From IMG/VR virus record IMGVR_UViG_3300042556_001053, positions 50,444 to 114,443 of that record: DNA of 64,000 nt, one strand, 5' to 3'. The notes below the pieces were generated by a model. It saw only the letters and a program-made list of their open reading frames with translations. It made no database searches and had not been told where the DNA came from. Of the stretch, positions 1 to 8,777 are shown piece after piece. The stretch comes from a virus. Each line of letters starts with the position of its first letter. Positions within the stretch are counted from its first letter, which is position 1. The position numbers were made by a program, and so were the translations under genes.

Positions 1-2787
1 AAATGTTGGTGAAGCAAGTGAAGCCTTAAGATCAAGAGCTGTTTGGGTTGCTGTTGATACTGGCTTATTAGCATCTGATGTATTATCTACAGATCCCAAT
101 CCTACCATTGACTTAGTGATACCTGAAACAGTACCTGTGAATGTTGGGTTTGCTAGTGGAGCCTTAAGATCCAAAGCTACCTGTGTATCATCAGAGATTG
201 GCTTGTCAGCGTCTGATGTATTATCAACGTTACCCAAGCCTACCATTGACTTTGTTACACCAGCTACTGTACCTGTAAAGGTTGGTGAATCAATTGGTGC
301 ATATGTATCTTCTGCATCTAAAATATCAAGCTTTAGGTTTAGCTCTTCTTGAGTAGCACTTGAAACTGGCTTATTAATATCTGATGTATTATCAACATTT
401 GCAAGTCCAACCATGCTCTTTGTTATACCTGCCACTGTTCCAGTAAATGTAGGAGAAGCAATTGGTGCATAAGTTGTAGCAGCAGTTGATGAGTTAAGCT
501 TAGCATCTAAAGCAGTTTGAGTTAGTGTAGATATTGGCTTGTTAGCATCTGAAGTATTGTCAACCTGTGATAATCCAACCATTCCCTTTGTAATACCAGA
601 AACTGTTCCAGTAAATGTAGGTGAAGCTAGAGGAGCCTTAAGATCAAGAGCATTTTGAGTAGCTGTAGATATTGCCTTATCAGCATCGCTTGTATTTGCA
701 ACGTTTCCAAGTCCTACCATTGCCTTTGTTATACCAGCAACTGTTCCTGTGAAAGTTGGAGAATCAAGTGGTGCCTTAAGATCTAAAGCAGTTTGTGCAG
801 CAGTTGAAATTATCTTATCTAAATCTGATGTATTATCTACAGATCCTAGACCAACCATGGCTTTTGTTACACCAGAGACTGTCCCTGTGAAGGTTGGGTT
901 TGCTAGTGGTGCCTTTAAGTCTAATGCAGCTTGTGTTGCAGTTGATGTTGGCTTGTTAGCATCTGTTGTGTTGTCAACATTGCCTAGTCCAACCATAGCT
1001 TTGGTTATACCAGACACTGTGCCTGTAAAGGTTGGTGCTGATAGTGGGGCATAGGTATTGCTTGCTAATGTTGCTCCAAGCTTTGAATCAAGCTGACTCT
1101 GAACTGGTGCTGTTACACCATTAAGATACTGAAGCTCTGTGTTTGAAACGTCTCCAATTGTTGCAGAAGATGCTGTAAATCCAGCTACCGCTAAATCGTC
1201 TAGTGAGCCTTGTGTAAAGTCTACTGTTGTTGTTGGCTCTGTTGTAACACCCTTGAACAACTTCCACTTAGCATCAGATACGTCTCTTACAAGACCTGAG
1301 TGCTTTGCTGAACCATCGTTGTATCCAACTACAAGACCAAGGTCAACTGTATTTGCTGCATTTTGATGAGCAAGCTGAACCATGTTATCTTCAATTGTTA
1401 TAGATGTTGCTGATGCTGCAAAATTGGTTCCGTTAACTGTAAGGTCTCCCTCTACAGTAACATTTCCAGTTGCTATGAGGTCAGGTACTGTTACTTCTCC
1501 TGTAAATGTAGGTGAAGCCAAAGGAGACTTTAGGTCAAGTGCTGACTGAGTAGCTGTTGAAATTGGCTTATCAGCATCTGAAGTATTTTGTGCATTACCA
1601 AGTCCTACCATTGCCTTCGTTACACCTGAGACTGTGCCTGTAAATGTAGGTGAAGCAATAGGTGCCTTAAGGTCTAAAGCAGCTTGTGTTGCAGTTGAAA
1701 TCATCTTATCAGAATCTGATGTGTTATCTACAGAACCTAGACCAACCATAGACTTGGTTATACCAGAAACTGTTCCTGTAAAGGTTGGGTCTGCTAAAGG
1801 AGCTTTTAGATCAAGCTCTGTTTGTGTAGCATCTGAAATTGGCTTGTTAGCGTCTGATGTATTATCTACGTTTTCTAGCCCTACCATTGACTTAGTAATA
1901 CCTGATACAGTACCTGTGAATGTTGGTGCATCTAGTCTTGCAATAGTTGAGTTAACAGCAAACTGCTCATTATCTATGTCCCACTCTAATCCATCTCCCG
2001 CAAGGAGTGGATAATCTCCTGTTGAGTTTGCAATTTGATCATTAACATAGTCTTGTGTAGCAAGATCTTGTGTATCTGCAATACCGTGTACGTTTGTTGT
2101 TTCATCATTGTGTGTTGATACCGCAGAATCTGCGTAAGATTTTGTTGCTACTGTTGAATCAATATCAAGGGTAATTGTGTTGGCTATATCGTCATAAGCT
2201 TTATCAAGTCCTACTCCAGCTACAATTGCTGTATTTACGGCATCCTGTGCTAGTTCTGTAATTGCAGATGCATCTGCCTTAAGATTAAGAGCTGTCTGTG
2301 TAGCGGTTGAGATAGGCTTGTTAGCGTCTGAAGTATTGTCTACGTTTCCAAGACCAACATCTCCCTTTACTATTCCTGATGGAGAAGTAATAGTTTTGTT
2401 AGTTAAAGTTTGTGTACCAGTTGTTGTAACAAGAATGCTTGTATCTGCAATACCGTGAATATTTGTTGTATCTGATTGGTGGTTTGAAAGGTTTGTGGCA
2501 ATTGTAGTAAAAAATTCGGGATCATCATTAATAGCAGCTGCTAACTCATTAAGGGTATTAAGTGCACCAGGGGCACCGTCAATAAGCGCTGTAATTTCTG
2601 CAAGAGCACCTTCTCCATCTATGAAGTAGTTGAGGTTAACCCAATGATTAACTCCATCACCAATCTTAAACTTATTAGTGTCTAGTTCATATCCAATTTC
2701 TCCAGCATTTAGGACTGGTCCTTGGCCTGAGTTAGTAGAAATCCATTGTGCAGCGGTTCCTTTACGCTGTTGCATTCTTGTTGCCAT
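1..2787 (-). CDS. Giant repetitive tail-fibre protein (3' end outside window)
   Basis: The reading frame starts at ATG 2787 (MATRMQQRKGT), with GGGAG about 8 nt upstream, and stays open for 929 codons to the left edge, so the C-terminus is missing. Residues 1-40 resemble the N-terminal module of phage tail fibres that carry 'GEIGYELDTNKFKIGDG'. After a segment shared with the 3312-4991 protein (NELAAAINDD) come about eleven copies of a roughly 45-residue unit with core PTFTGTVSGITK-MVGLGNVDNTSDANKPIS. The unit resembles repeats in phage tail fibres and head fibres. Role inferred: trimeric adhesin shaft at the virion surface. Opposite-strand frames here are shadows of the repeats. Confidence 0.9.
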   Translation of the reverse strand, partial: MATRMQQRKGTAAQWISTNSGQGPVLNAGEIGYELDTNKFKIGDGVNHWVNLNYFIDGEGALAEITALIDGAPGALNTLNELAAAINDDPEFFTTIATNLSNHQSDTTNIHGIADTSILVTTTGTQTLTNKTITSPSGIVKGDVGLGNVDNTSDANKPISTATQTALNLKADASAITELAQDAVNTAIVAGVGLDKAYDDIANTITLDIDSTVATKSYADSAVSTHNDETTNVHGIADTQDLATQDYVNDQIANSTGDYPLLAGDGLEWDIDNEQFAVNSTIARLDAPTFTGTVSGITKSMVGLENVDNTSDANKPISDATQTELDLKAPLADPTFTGTVSGITKSMVGLGSVDNTSDSDKMISTATQAALDLKAPIASPTFTGTVSGVTKAMVGLGNAQNTSDADKPISTATQSALDLKSPLASPTFTGEVTVPDLIATGNVTVEGDLTVNGTNFAASATSITIEDNMVQLAHQNAANTVDLGLVVGYNDGSAKHSGLVRDVSDAKWKLFKGVTTEPTTTVDFTQGSLDDLAVAGFTASSATIGDVSNTELQYLNGVTAPVQSQLDSKLGATLASNTYAPLSAPTFTGTVSGITKAMVGLGNVDNTTDANKPTSTATQAALDLKAPLANPTFTGTVSGVTKAMVGLGSVDNTSDLDKIISTAAQTALDLKAPLDSPTFTGTVAGITKAMVGLGNVANTSDADKAISTATQNALDLKAPLASPTFTGTVSGITKGMVGLSQVDNTSDANKPISTLTQTALDAKLNSSTAATTYAPIASPTFTGTVAGITKSMVGLANVDNTSDINKPVSSATQEELNLKLDILDAEDTYAPIDSPTFTGTVAGVTKSMVGLGNVDNTSDADKPISDDTQVALDLKAPLANPTFTGTVSGITKSMVGLGSVDNTSDANKPVSTATQTALDLKASLASPTF

Positions 2788-2832
2788 TTATTGCTCTCCC
2801 TTGGTGGTATGTAATAGTATTATAACAGATAA

Positions 2833-3291
2833 TTAGTTAAAGTTATCTGTTGCCGTTCCTCCATCCCAGGTGTATTCCCAGGATGTTGTGTTATAGCTTC
2901 CTGCACTTACTAAAACTCCTGGCTCATCATAAGATCCGCCAGAAATAAAAGTACTAACAATTAATCCATTTCCATCAATTGAAGTGTCATGGATGTGATC
3001 TTGAAGAACTTCTGCATCTTCAAGAGTTGCAATTGCTAACCATTGACCGTCATAATAGACATGAACTCTTTGTGTTACATTGTCAAACCACAAATTACCA
3101 TTTAAAGGAGATTGTGGAGGAGTATCTGAAACTGGAATAGATGGTGCTCCAGCTAGGTTATCAACATATTGCTTTGTTACCGCATGGCTTGGGCTTGTTG
3201 GTGTTCCTACAGTTACTGTTCCACCAAAGGATCCACCAAGGCCAACGATTAGCCCATTTTTGACTTTAAAATCTTTGCTATTCGTTGACAC
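2833..3291 (-). CDS. Tail-fibre-associated structural protein
   Basis: 152 residues. The N-terminus (DFKVKNGLIV) matches the start of the neighbouring 559-residue fibre (NFKVKNGLVV), and HAVTKQYVDNL is a fibre linker motif also seen there (ATKQYVD). A middle segment, GNLWFDNVTQRVHVYYDGQW, is the short beta-motif often found in phage structural proteins (LWxD...vYYdGqW). RBS-like GAGGAG precedes the start. It lies between two fibre genes in one leftward operon. Probably a short fibre or chaperone-like partner. Confidence 0.75.
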   Translation of the reverse strand: MSTNSKDFKVKNGLIVGLGGSFGGTVTVGTPTSPSHAVTKQYVDNLAGAPSIPVSDTPPQSPLNGNLWFDNVTQRVHVYYDGQWLAIATLEDAEVLQDHIHDTSIDGNGLIVSTFISGGSYDEPGVLVSAGSYNTTSWEYTWDGGTATDNFN

Positions 3292-3311
3292 TTGGTTTCT
3301 CCTCTGTTAGA

Positions 3312-4991
3312 TTAAGCTACTAGTGTTCCTACAACAGTAACTGTTGAATCATTGTACTCTGTGTCTACTAACAGCTGTACATTGCTTCCTGATACTGTTG
3401 CAGAGATTGCTGATAGTGAACCGTTAGTTCCTACAATGCCGTACTCTGTGACTGAAATATTATCTGAAGAATCAAGTGTTAGAAGAACCTTTGAAATTTC
3501 AGTGTGTGTTGAGTAAGCAACCTTTACAAGGTATTCTGCTGAACGATATTCAGCCTTTGCAAAAGCGTGTGCTATCTGAACTCCTGCTGTTGGTGCTGAT
3601 AGAGTTGCTGCAACCTGCTTAGCAACTGAGTTTAACTCAACTGCTGTAAAGTTTGGAACAACTGCTTCAAGAGCATCTACTGCACGAGTGTTTGTGAAGT
3701 AAAGGTTTGTTGTACCTTCATCAAGATCATCAGTATCAGAATCTGCTACACCGTTTTCTGCGGTGATAGTAAGTCCTTCACCTGTTCCTGTAATTGTAAT
3801 ATTTGTAAGTGAAGCACCAGTCAAAAGTGATGCTGCTGAAGACTTAGCACGAGCATCTGTGAAGTACTGTGCTGAACCTTCTGCAATATCATCTGTGTCA
3901 AGTGCGTCTGCGTGATCAATTGCTGCTTGCTGTGCAAGACCAATTTCTGTGCCTGTCTTATATGCTGACCAAACCTCTGTTGAAGAAGATGATGCATCAT
4001 TGATCAAGTCATCTGCGTAGTCCTTAGCGTCTTGCTCTGCTGTGTCAGCATATGACTGGTAAGCAGTTGTAATTGCTGTCTCACGGCCATCTGTGTAAGA
4101 GTTTGCTGATGTTACTGCATCTGATTCTGCTGCATCTACATACTGCTTAGTTGCTGCTCCAAGGTTTGCTGATGGATCTGCTGAAAGGACAAGAAGTCCA
4201 GTCATTGTATCGCCAGACTTAGCTACCTTTTCACCAATTGATGTTCCAATTGTTGAAGCAAACGAAGCATCATCATTTATTGCTGCTGCAAGTTCGTTAA
4301 GTGTATCAAGAAGTTCTGGAGCACCATTTACAAGGTCTGACACCTTTTGATCAGCATAAGCTTTAGCATCTACCTCTGCTTGATCTGCGTATGCCTCGTA
4401 AGCAGTTGTGATTGCTGTCTCACGAGTATCTGTGTAAGCCTTAGCGTCTACTTCTGCCTGATCAGCGTATGCTTCGTAAGCAGTTGTAATTGCACCTTCA
4501 CGGGTGTCTGTGTATGCCTTGGCATCTACTTCTGCTTGATCTGCATATGCTTCGTAAGCATTTGTGATTGCTGTTTCTCTGCCATCAGTGTAATCATTTG
4601 CTGCTTCTTCAGCTGCTGCTGCTGCACCAATTGTATCCCAAAGACCAGTGTTAGCAGTTACTGCACGTTGATTTGTAAAGTAAAGGTTTGTACCTTCTGC
4701 AAGATCGCCTGTGTCGTGGTTTGAAATGTCTGATACTGTACCAGTTACGTTACCTGTTACGTTACCGCTTAGATTTGCTGTAATTGTTCCTGCAGCAAAG
4801 TTTCCTGAACCGTCACGCTTTACAACTGTGTCCGCTGTATTAGCAGATGTGGCTGTTCCGCCAATAAGACTAACAATGTAGTCTTGGTCTGCTTGCTTCT
4901 TTGTAAGAACATCAAATCCGCCAACGGTAGCTGTTGCACCATCAACGACAAGACCATTCTTTACTTTAAAGTTTTTATTTACTGTTGCCAT
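3312..4991 (-). CDS. Tail fibre with YADQAEVDAKAY repeats
   Basis: 559 residues. Begins with the shared FKVKNGLVV motif. Residues about 60-90 hold a GTITANLSGNVTGNVTGTV-type stalk. Residues about 130-215 hold three near-identical ~27-residue repeats (RETAITTAYEAYADQAEVDAKAY) that look coiled-coil-like, with a fourth diverged copy further on. It shares the NELAAAINDD segment with the giant fibre. The C-terminal ~85 residues resemble the C-terminus of the next gene (EYGI...G.L..ISA.VSG..V.L). Role inferred: trimeric fibre. Confidence 0.85.
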   Translation of the reverse strand: MATVNKNFKVKNGLVVDGATATVGGFDVLTKKQADQDYIVSLIGGTATSANTADTVVKRDGSGNFAAGTITANLSGNVTGNVTGTVSDISNHDTGDLAEGTNLYFTNQRAVTANTGLWDTIGAAAAAEEAANDYTDGRETAITNAYEAYADQAEVDAKAYTDTREGAITTAYEAYADQAEVDAKAYTDTRETAITTAYEAYADQAEVDAKAYADQKVSDLVNGAPELLDTLNELAAAINDDASFASTIGTSIGEKVAKSGDTMTGLLVLSADPSANLGAATKQYVDAAESDAVTSANSYTDGRETAITTAYQSYADTAEQDAKDYADDLINDASSSSTEVWSAYKTGTEIGLAQQAAIDHADALDTDDIAEGSAQYFTDARAKSSAASLLTGASLTNITITGTGEGLTITAENGVADSDTDDLDEGTTNLYFTNTRAVDALEAVVPNFTAVELNSVAKQVAATLSAPTAGVQIAHAFAKAEYRSAEYLVKVAYSTHTEISKVLLTLDSSDNISVTEYGIVGTNGSLSAISATVSGSNVQLLVDTEYNDSTVTVVGTLVA

Positions 4992-5009
4992 TTTTTATCT
5001 CCTTGTTGG

Positions 5010-5456
5010 TTATGCCTTTAAACCCATACGAGCAAATCGTACGGTTATAGGCGTAATACCCACTGCTGGCGTTACAGAAAGATTTACTGTATTCGCCACC
5101 CTAGAGACGCTAATGGTGCCAATATTCCCATCATTGTCTATTGTTCCATATTCGCTGACTGATACATCTGTACCGTCAACCAAAATTGTCATTTCTGTTG
5201 CGTAGAACTTATTATCTCCAGCAGTTGTCTTTTTGATGGAGATTATGTATTTGACCATGCGCCATGCAGTAGCATCAAAATTATCAATTACCGTTGCTGA
5301 TTCAATACCGTTAACAGTATTTTCATTATTACCTGCAGAACCTAAGTCTGTTGATTGAGCAGCCGTAGTATCAATTAGGTTTTCATAATCTGTCTGTGTA
5401 GGACGATCACCTGTTTGAAATGTTGACTTTATTGTGCTTATTGGGAGCTTAGCCAT
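5010..5456 (-). CDS. Fibre-tip-like protein sharing the C-terminal fibre domain
   Basis: 148 residues. The N-terminus (MAKLPISTIKSTFQTGDRPTQ) is typical of short virion attachment modules. Residues about 60-148 align by eye with the C-terminal domain of the 559-residue fibre (SEYGTIDNDGNIGTISVS), ending ITVRFARMGLKA. TATAAT lies with its last base 7 nt upstream of the ATG (5463-5468), so it is probably leaderless. A standalone copy of the fibre receptor or trimer-tip domain is the best reading. Confidence 0.75.
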   Translation of the reverse strand: MAKLPISTIKSTFQTGDRPTQTDYENLIDTTAAQSTDLGSAGNNENTVNGIESATVIDNFDATAWRMVKYIISIKKTTAGDNKFYATEMTILVDGTDVSVSEYGTIDNDGNIGTISVSRVANTVNLSVTPAVGITPITVRFARMGLKA

Positions 5457-5479
5457 GTCCTAATTATAGCATATTTATA

Positions 5480-5704
5480 TTAAAGTATATAATTACTGTA
5501 GCCAATGATTTGAAGCGGAATTGGAGGAACAGCGCTTGCTCCGCCTGCTTCAATGCGAATTGCTGTTAGTCTAATTCTAAACGGTAGTGTAGAGTTTATA
5601 ACTACATTTTTGCTTGGAGCGCTAATGCTTGTTCTAATTGCAAAATCTTGTTCAATTCTTTTTGTAAATACTGGCCTGTCTTCATAAATCTTAACAGTAG
5701 CCAT
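5480..5704 (-). CDS. Small structural protein, unknown
   Basis: 74 residues (MATVKIYEDRPVFTKRIEQDF). Its ATG overlaps the stop of the BppU-like gene upstream (TAATG), implying coupled translation. No transmembrane or Cys motif. Beta-rich, position in the fibre operon suggests a small virion or assembly component. I do not recognise the family. Confidence 0.65.
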   Translation of the reverse strand: MATVKIYEDRPVFTKRIEQDFAIRTSISAPSKNVVINSTLPFRIRLTAIRIEAGGASAVPPIPLQIIGYSNYIL

Positions 5705-6117
5705 TATGCAGTTACATCCTCAAGGACAATGAGTCTGCCTTGAGCTACCGTCCAAACTATTGCATCTCCTCCAAGTGAAACTTCAATATCAAAAATATCA
5801 TTGGTTTGAAGAGTTGCAGTTTGACTTGCTGACAGAGAAACTGTAAATTCTCCAACAAGATCGTCTGCATCTTGAATTGGTGTTAAAGTTAAAAGCAAAG
5901 TTGCTGTATCTGTTATTTCTCCAGGAACTACTGGGCTTGTAGTAGGACGCTTTATCTGCATAGAAATATTCCAGTCAGGGATAACTAAAGGTACTTTAGC
6001 GTCATCAGTTAAATAAACCTTAAATGCTGCTGTATCGCCCTTGACAAAAGTCCAATTTACGAATGGTGGTCTTTCACCAATATCATATGTAGATGCTTGT
6101 CCTCTGAATGTAGCCAT
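5704..6117 (-). CDS. BppU-like baseplate/fibre attachment domain protein
   Basis: 137 residues from ATG 6117 (MATFRGQAS). I chose this over the ATG at 6147 because TATAAT (6124-6129) lies exactly 7 nt upstream, giving a leaderless start. The pattern 'W.f.kGDtaaf.v.l.dd....i.Dw......k' resembles the N-terminal domain of BppU-type baseplate upper proteins that anchor receptor-binding proteins. A paralogue lies at 18373-18774, heading the second fibre block. First gene of the 1-6.1 kb leftward fibre operon. Confidence 0.75.
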   Translation of the reverse strand: MATFRGQASTYDIGERPPFVNWTFVKGDTAAFKVYLTDDAKVPLVIPDWNISMQIKRPTTSPVVPGEITDTATLLLTLTPIQDADDLVGEFTVSLSASQTATLQTNDIFDIEVSLGGDAIVWTVAQGRLIVLEDVTA

Positions 6118-6178
6118 TTTTATATTATACCACGATGAAAACAACAAATAAAATAATTTAAAAAAATATTACAAAAGG

Positions 6179-6208
6179 TTGCCTTTTGGGTCAATTTCAT
6201 GTTATACT
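6179..6208 (+). promoter_or_regulatory. Sigma70-type promoter of the lysozyme-like gene
   Basis: TTGCCT (6179-6184), 18-nt spacer, TATACT (6203-6208). Predicted start near 6215, immediately before a perfect stem-loop and 45 nt before the gene start. Confidence 0.6.
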
Positions 6209-6215
6209 TAGATAG

Positions 6216-6233
6216 TGCTACCAACAGGTAGCA
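6216..6233 (+). promoter_or_regulatory. 5' UTR stem-loop
   Basis: Perfect 7-bp inverted repeat TGCTACC-AACA-GGTAGCA at the predicted 5' end of the lysozyme-like mRNA. Could protect the transcript 5' end or act as an operator; no U-tract follows, so it is not a terminator. Confidence 0.5.
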
Positions 6234-6259
6234 TCTTTAGTCTCTAGGAGGTTATTATT

Positions 6260-6832
6260 ATGAGAAGAGATAAAAAGATTTGGATTGGAATCCTTGCTGC
6301 ACTTGGGCTTATTGCACCACTAAGTAATGCAGCTAATGCTTTAAGTACTGAAAATAACTTGAGTAAACCAGCCATTGCTGAACCTTCAACCGCCAAGGCG
6401 GTTTTTTTGGTTTCTAAGCCTAAAAGTCTGGTAGCAGTAAAAAAGAACCTAAATGTTCTACATAAGTATCAGGATGCTGTTAGTCTTACAGACCGTCAGT
6501 TAAAGGAGCTTTTGCATGCCGTTGGTTTTCGTGGCCAAGGCCTAGTAAAGGCTTGGGCGGTAGCTAAGAAAGAGTCTAATGGCCGTCCACTAGCTTTTAA
6601 TGGCAATGTTAAGACTGGTGACAACTCTTACGGTATATTTCAAATCAATATGCTTGGAATGCTAAAAGAAGGTCGTCAAGATAAGTTTGGCCTAAACTTT
6701 AATAGTGAGCTCTTAAACCCTGTTATCAATGCACAGGTTGCATATCACATGAGTAATGGTGGAAAGAACTGGTCTGCTTGGAAAGGCATGACTCCAAGAA
6801 CCAAGTCCTGGATGGCTAAGTTCCCTTACTAA
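6260..6832 (+). CDS. Secreted lysozyme-like (lytic transglycosylase fold) protein
   Basis: 190 residues, start with a strong AGGAGG Shine-Dalgarno. Residues 1-27 form a signal peptide (RRDKK, then a hydrophobic stretch ending SNAANA). Residues about 75-185 read as a lysozyme/SLT-like domain: AVAKKESNGRP places a catalytic-type Glu after 'a.A..ES.g', followed by SYGIFQIN (the G-I-F-Q-I-N signature of lysozyme-like muralidases). It would act on peptidoglycan outside the membrane. The only plus-strand gene between two leftward blocks, with its own promoter and 5' hairpin. Its 3' end overlaps the convergent oxygenase gene by 4 nt. Confidence 0.8.
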   Translation: MRRDKKIWIGILAALGLIAPLSNAANALSTENNLSKPAIAEPSTAKAVFLVSKPKSLVAVKKNLNVLHKYQDAVSLTDRQLKELLHAVGFRGQGLVKAWAVAKKESNGRPLAFNGNVKTGDNSYGIFQINMLGMLKEGRQDKFGLNFNSELLNPVINAQVAYHMSNGGKNWSAWKGMTPRTKSWMAKFPY

Positions 6833-7407
6833 AAAGGCAAATTTTTATTAAGAACTGTTGGGTGCTCATCATTACCTCTCATAAATATTGTTGAGAAGTA
6901 TCTAGGCGAATCATCTAAAACTGGAAGAGATCCATGCATAACTTCTCCTCCATGAAGTAGGGCTGAGCCAGCTTTTGGTTTAATAGTTATTCCTAATTCT
7001 GGGTAGTCAAGCTCTCCACCAAGATAGTTATCATTATAATATATTACAAGGCCATAGCCTAAATAATATCCTTCAGGGGTTGTATCATTATCACGATGTT
7101 GCTTTATTTGATCGCCTTTTTTAAACCTAGAAATCTTTAATTCTTGTTCACAAAAAAAATATGATGGGAATATGTAGTCAACCTTATCAAAAACCAAGCT
7201 TCTACACAAATCTTTATGATCATAAAGGAACAAACTTTTATCGTGCCATAAACTATATTCATCTGAAATTTCATTAAGATCAGTCCAGCCATCTTGTTTT
7301 TTATCAGAAAGTATATTTAAAATTAAAGACAGTTCTTCTTGATTTAAAAAGTTTTCAATTTCATAAACATCCTCTGCAAGTTTGTTAATTTTAAAATTGT
7401 ATTTCAT
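6829..7407 (-). CDS. 2OG-Fe(II) oxygenase (cluster member 1)
   Basis: 192 residues, prolyl-4-hydroxylase-like double-stranded beta-helix. Iron ligands visible as H104-x-D106 (QHRDND) and H158 (MHGSLP); R169 is the likely 2-oxoglutarate carboxylate ligand. Core strands read YYNDNYLGGEL and IKPKAGSALL. Last gene of the leftward oxygenase run and adjacent, with no gap, to the dehydrogenase upstream. Substrate unknown. Confidence 0.85.
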   Translation of the reverse strand: MKYNFKINKLAEDVYEIENFLNQEELSLILNILSDKKQDGWTDLNEISDEYSLWHDKSLFLYDHKDLCRSLVFDKVDYIFPSYFFCEQELKISRFKKGDQIKQHRDNDTTPEGYYLGYGLVIYYNDNYLGGELDYPELGITIKPKAGSALLHGGEVMHGSLPVLDDSPRYFSTIFMRGNDEHPTVLNKNLPF

Positions 7408-8076
7408 TTAACCAAACTTACTACTACCTATATGGTTCATTTCAATATGATTAATATTAAAATGACTTGGAAGATCTGATACCCACCTAATAGACTCTGC
7501 AAGATCTTCAGCAGTCAAGGCTATTTCACGTCTTTCTGTTTGTGTATCAATAGTTCCTGGGCATATTTCAGTAACCTTAATGCCGTAAGCAGGAAACTCT
7601 AAACGCATAGTATCAACTAGTGCCATCATTCCTCTTTTAGCGTTTATATAGTTACCACCACTACGGTATGGAACCTTTCCACCCAAGGAACTTATAAATA
7701 TAATAGTTGGAGACTTAGACCTTTGCATGCATGGAACAAAAAGCTGTGAAAGGTACATAGGTCCAGAGACATTTATTTCGTAGGCAATTCTAAAATTATC
7801 CATTGTTTCATTTATAAGCATTGTTGGACCTGATCCACCACCAGCATTATTAACTAGAAGGTCAAGTGTGATATCTTTGTATTTTTCAAAAAAAGACTTA
7901 ATCTCTTCAGGATTAGTTATGTCCATCTTGTATGTTTCAACATTGTCAGATACAAGCTCATTGACCTTAGAAAGGTTTCTAGAGACAGCTATAACCTTGT
8001 AGCCACTCTCAGACAGAAGTTTTACTGTAGCATAGCCAACGCCCTTGCTAGCCCCTGTAACTATGGCTGTTTTCAT
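7408..8076 (-). CDS. Short-chain dehydrogenase/reductase (SDR)
   Basis: 222 residues, classical SDR. Nucleotide-binding TGASKGVG at residues 7-14, NNAG at 76-79, and the catalytic tetrad N102-S130-Y143-K147 (YINAK). The 'SRN' after the second strand suggests NADP(H), an inference. Overlaps the upstream oxygenase by 4 nt (ATGA). Embedded in the oxygenase operon, it could oxidise a hydroxyl made by a neighbour, or make an activated sugar; the sequence does not say which. Confidence 0.88.
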   Translation of the reverse strand: MKTAIVTGASKGVGYATVKLLSESGYKVIAVSRNLSKVNELVSDNVETYKMDITNPEEIKSFFEKYKDITLDLLVNNAGGGSGPTMLINETMDNFRIAYEINVSGPMYLSQLFVPCMQRSKSPTIIFISSLGGKVPYRSGGNYINAKRGMMALVDTMRLEFPAYGIKVTEICPGTIDTQTERREIALTAEDLAESIRWVSDLPSHFNINHIEMNHIGSSKFG

Positions 8077-8777
8077 CTGTTGTCCGTAGGCTGTGTACCG
8101 CCAGATAAGTCGTTATACCAGTGCATAGGTATCATATATTTAAAACCACTTTTTACAAGGTGAGCTGTATGATGATAAGGAGGAGAAGATGGGAATATAA
8201 TTACGCTTCCAGCTTCTGGTTTAATTCCTATTGTTATTCTGTCAGAATCCTTGGACAAAGAGTAGTCTTCTGATGGCTTTCCATTAATAATAGGGGCATC
8301 TGGGGACTCTATGGTAAAAGATAATTCGCCACCTTCGTAGTCATCATTTAAATAAAACACTAAAGAGTATCTTAACCTAGTGTCCCCTTCTTGTTGATCA
8401 AAGTGTGCACCCATAAAGGTTCCAGCGCTATATTTTTTAATATCAAAGGCTGGTAGAATCATTGGCTCTTCCATGTCTCCTTTTGATACTGCATAGTCTT
8501 TGCAGACATTATAGAATAAATCAGTTATTGTGTTATATATGTAACTAACAGGGCTAGCATCTTTATCTGCTATTTTTTCAGAATCAGATGGCTGAACAGT
8601 TTTTTGAGATCCATACAAATACATCTCTCCACTGCAGGCTGTCCACTCATTCCATTTAGTCAAGGATGTGCCATAGTCTTTGCTCTCAGTGGCTTCAATC
8701 ATTTCTATAAACTTTTTTGGATCTGCTATTGCATTTTTATAGTAATATATGTTTTCTTCAAGTATTTCTCTTTGCAT
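8073..8777 (-). CDS. 2OG-Fe(II) oxygenase (cluster member 2)
   Basis: 234 residues. H125-x-D127 (AHFDQ), distal H206 (TAHLVKSG), K213 as the 2OG ligand instead of Arg. Core YLNDDYEGGELSF and IKPEAGSVIIFPS. Closest by eye to member 3 (8777-9520): both share YNVCKDYA or HNVCKDYA, GAHFDQ and GFKYM-P-HW, so they are a tandem duplication. TAATG overlap with member 3. Confidence 0.88.
   Translation of the reverse strand: MQREILEENIYYYKNAIADPKKFIEMIEATESKDYGTSLTKWNEWTACSGEMYLYGSQKTVQPSDSEKIADKDASPVSYIYNTITDLFYNVCKDYAVSKGDMEEPMILPAFDIKKYSAGTFMGAHFDQQEGDTRLRYSLVFYLNDDYEGGELSFTIESPDAPIINGKPSEDYSLSKDSDRITIGIKPEAGSVIIFPSSPPYHHTAHLVKSGFKYMIPMHWYNDLSGGTQPTDNR

Noticed and set aside
116-2014. Plus-strand open frames in the repetitive 1-2.7 kb region
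   Set aside because: They are the antisense of the giant fibre repeats; the minus frame is open for 929 codons with a ribosome site and a recognisable N-terminal fibre domain.
4347-4724. Plus-strand Cys/Ser-rich frame
   Set aside because: Antisense of the YADQAEVDAKAY repeats of the 3312-4991 fibre; low-complexity composition and no ribosome site.
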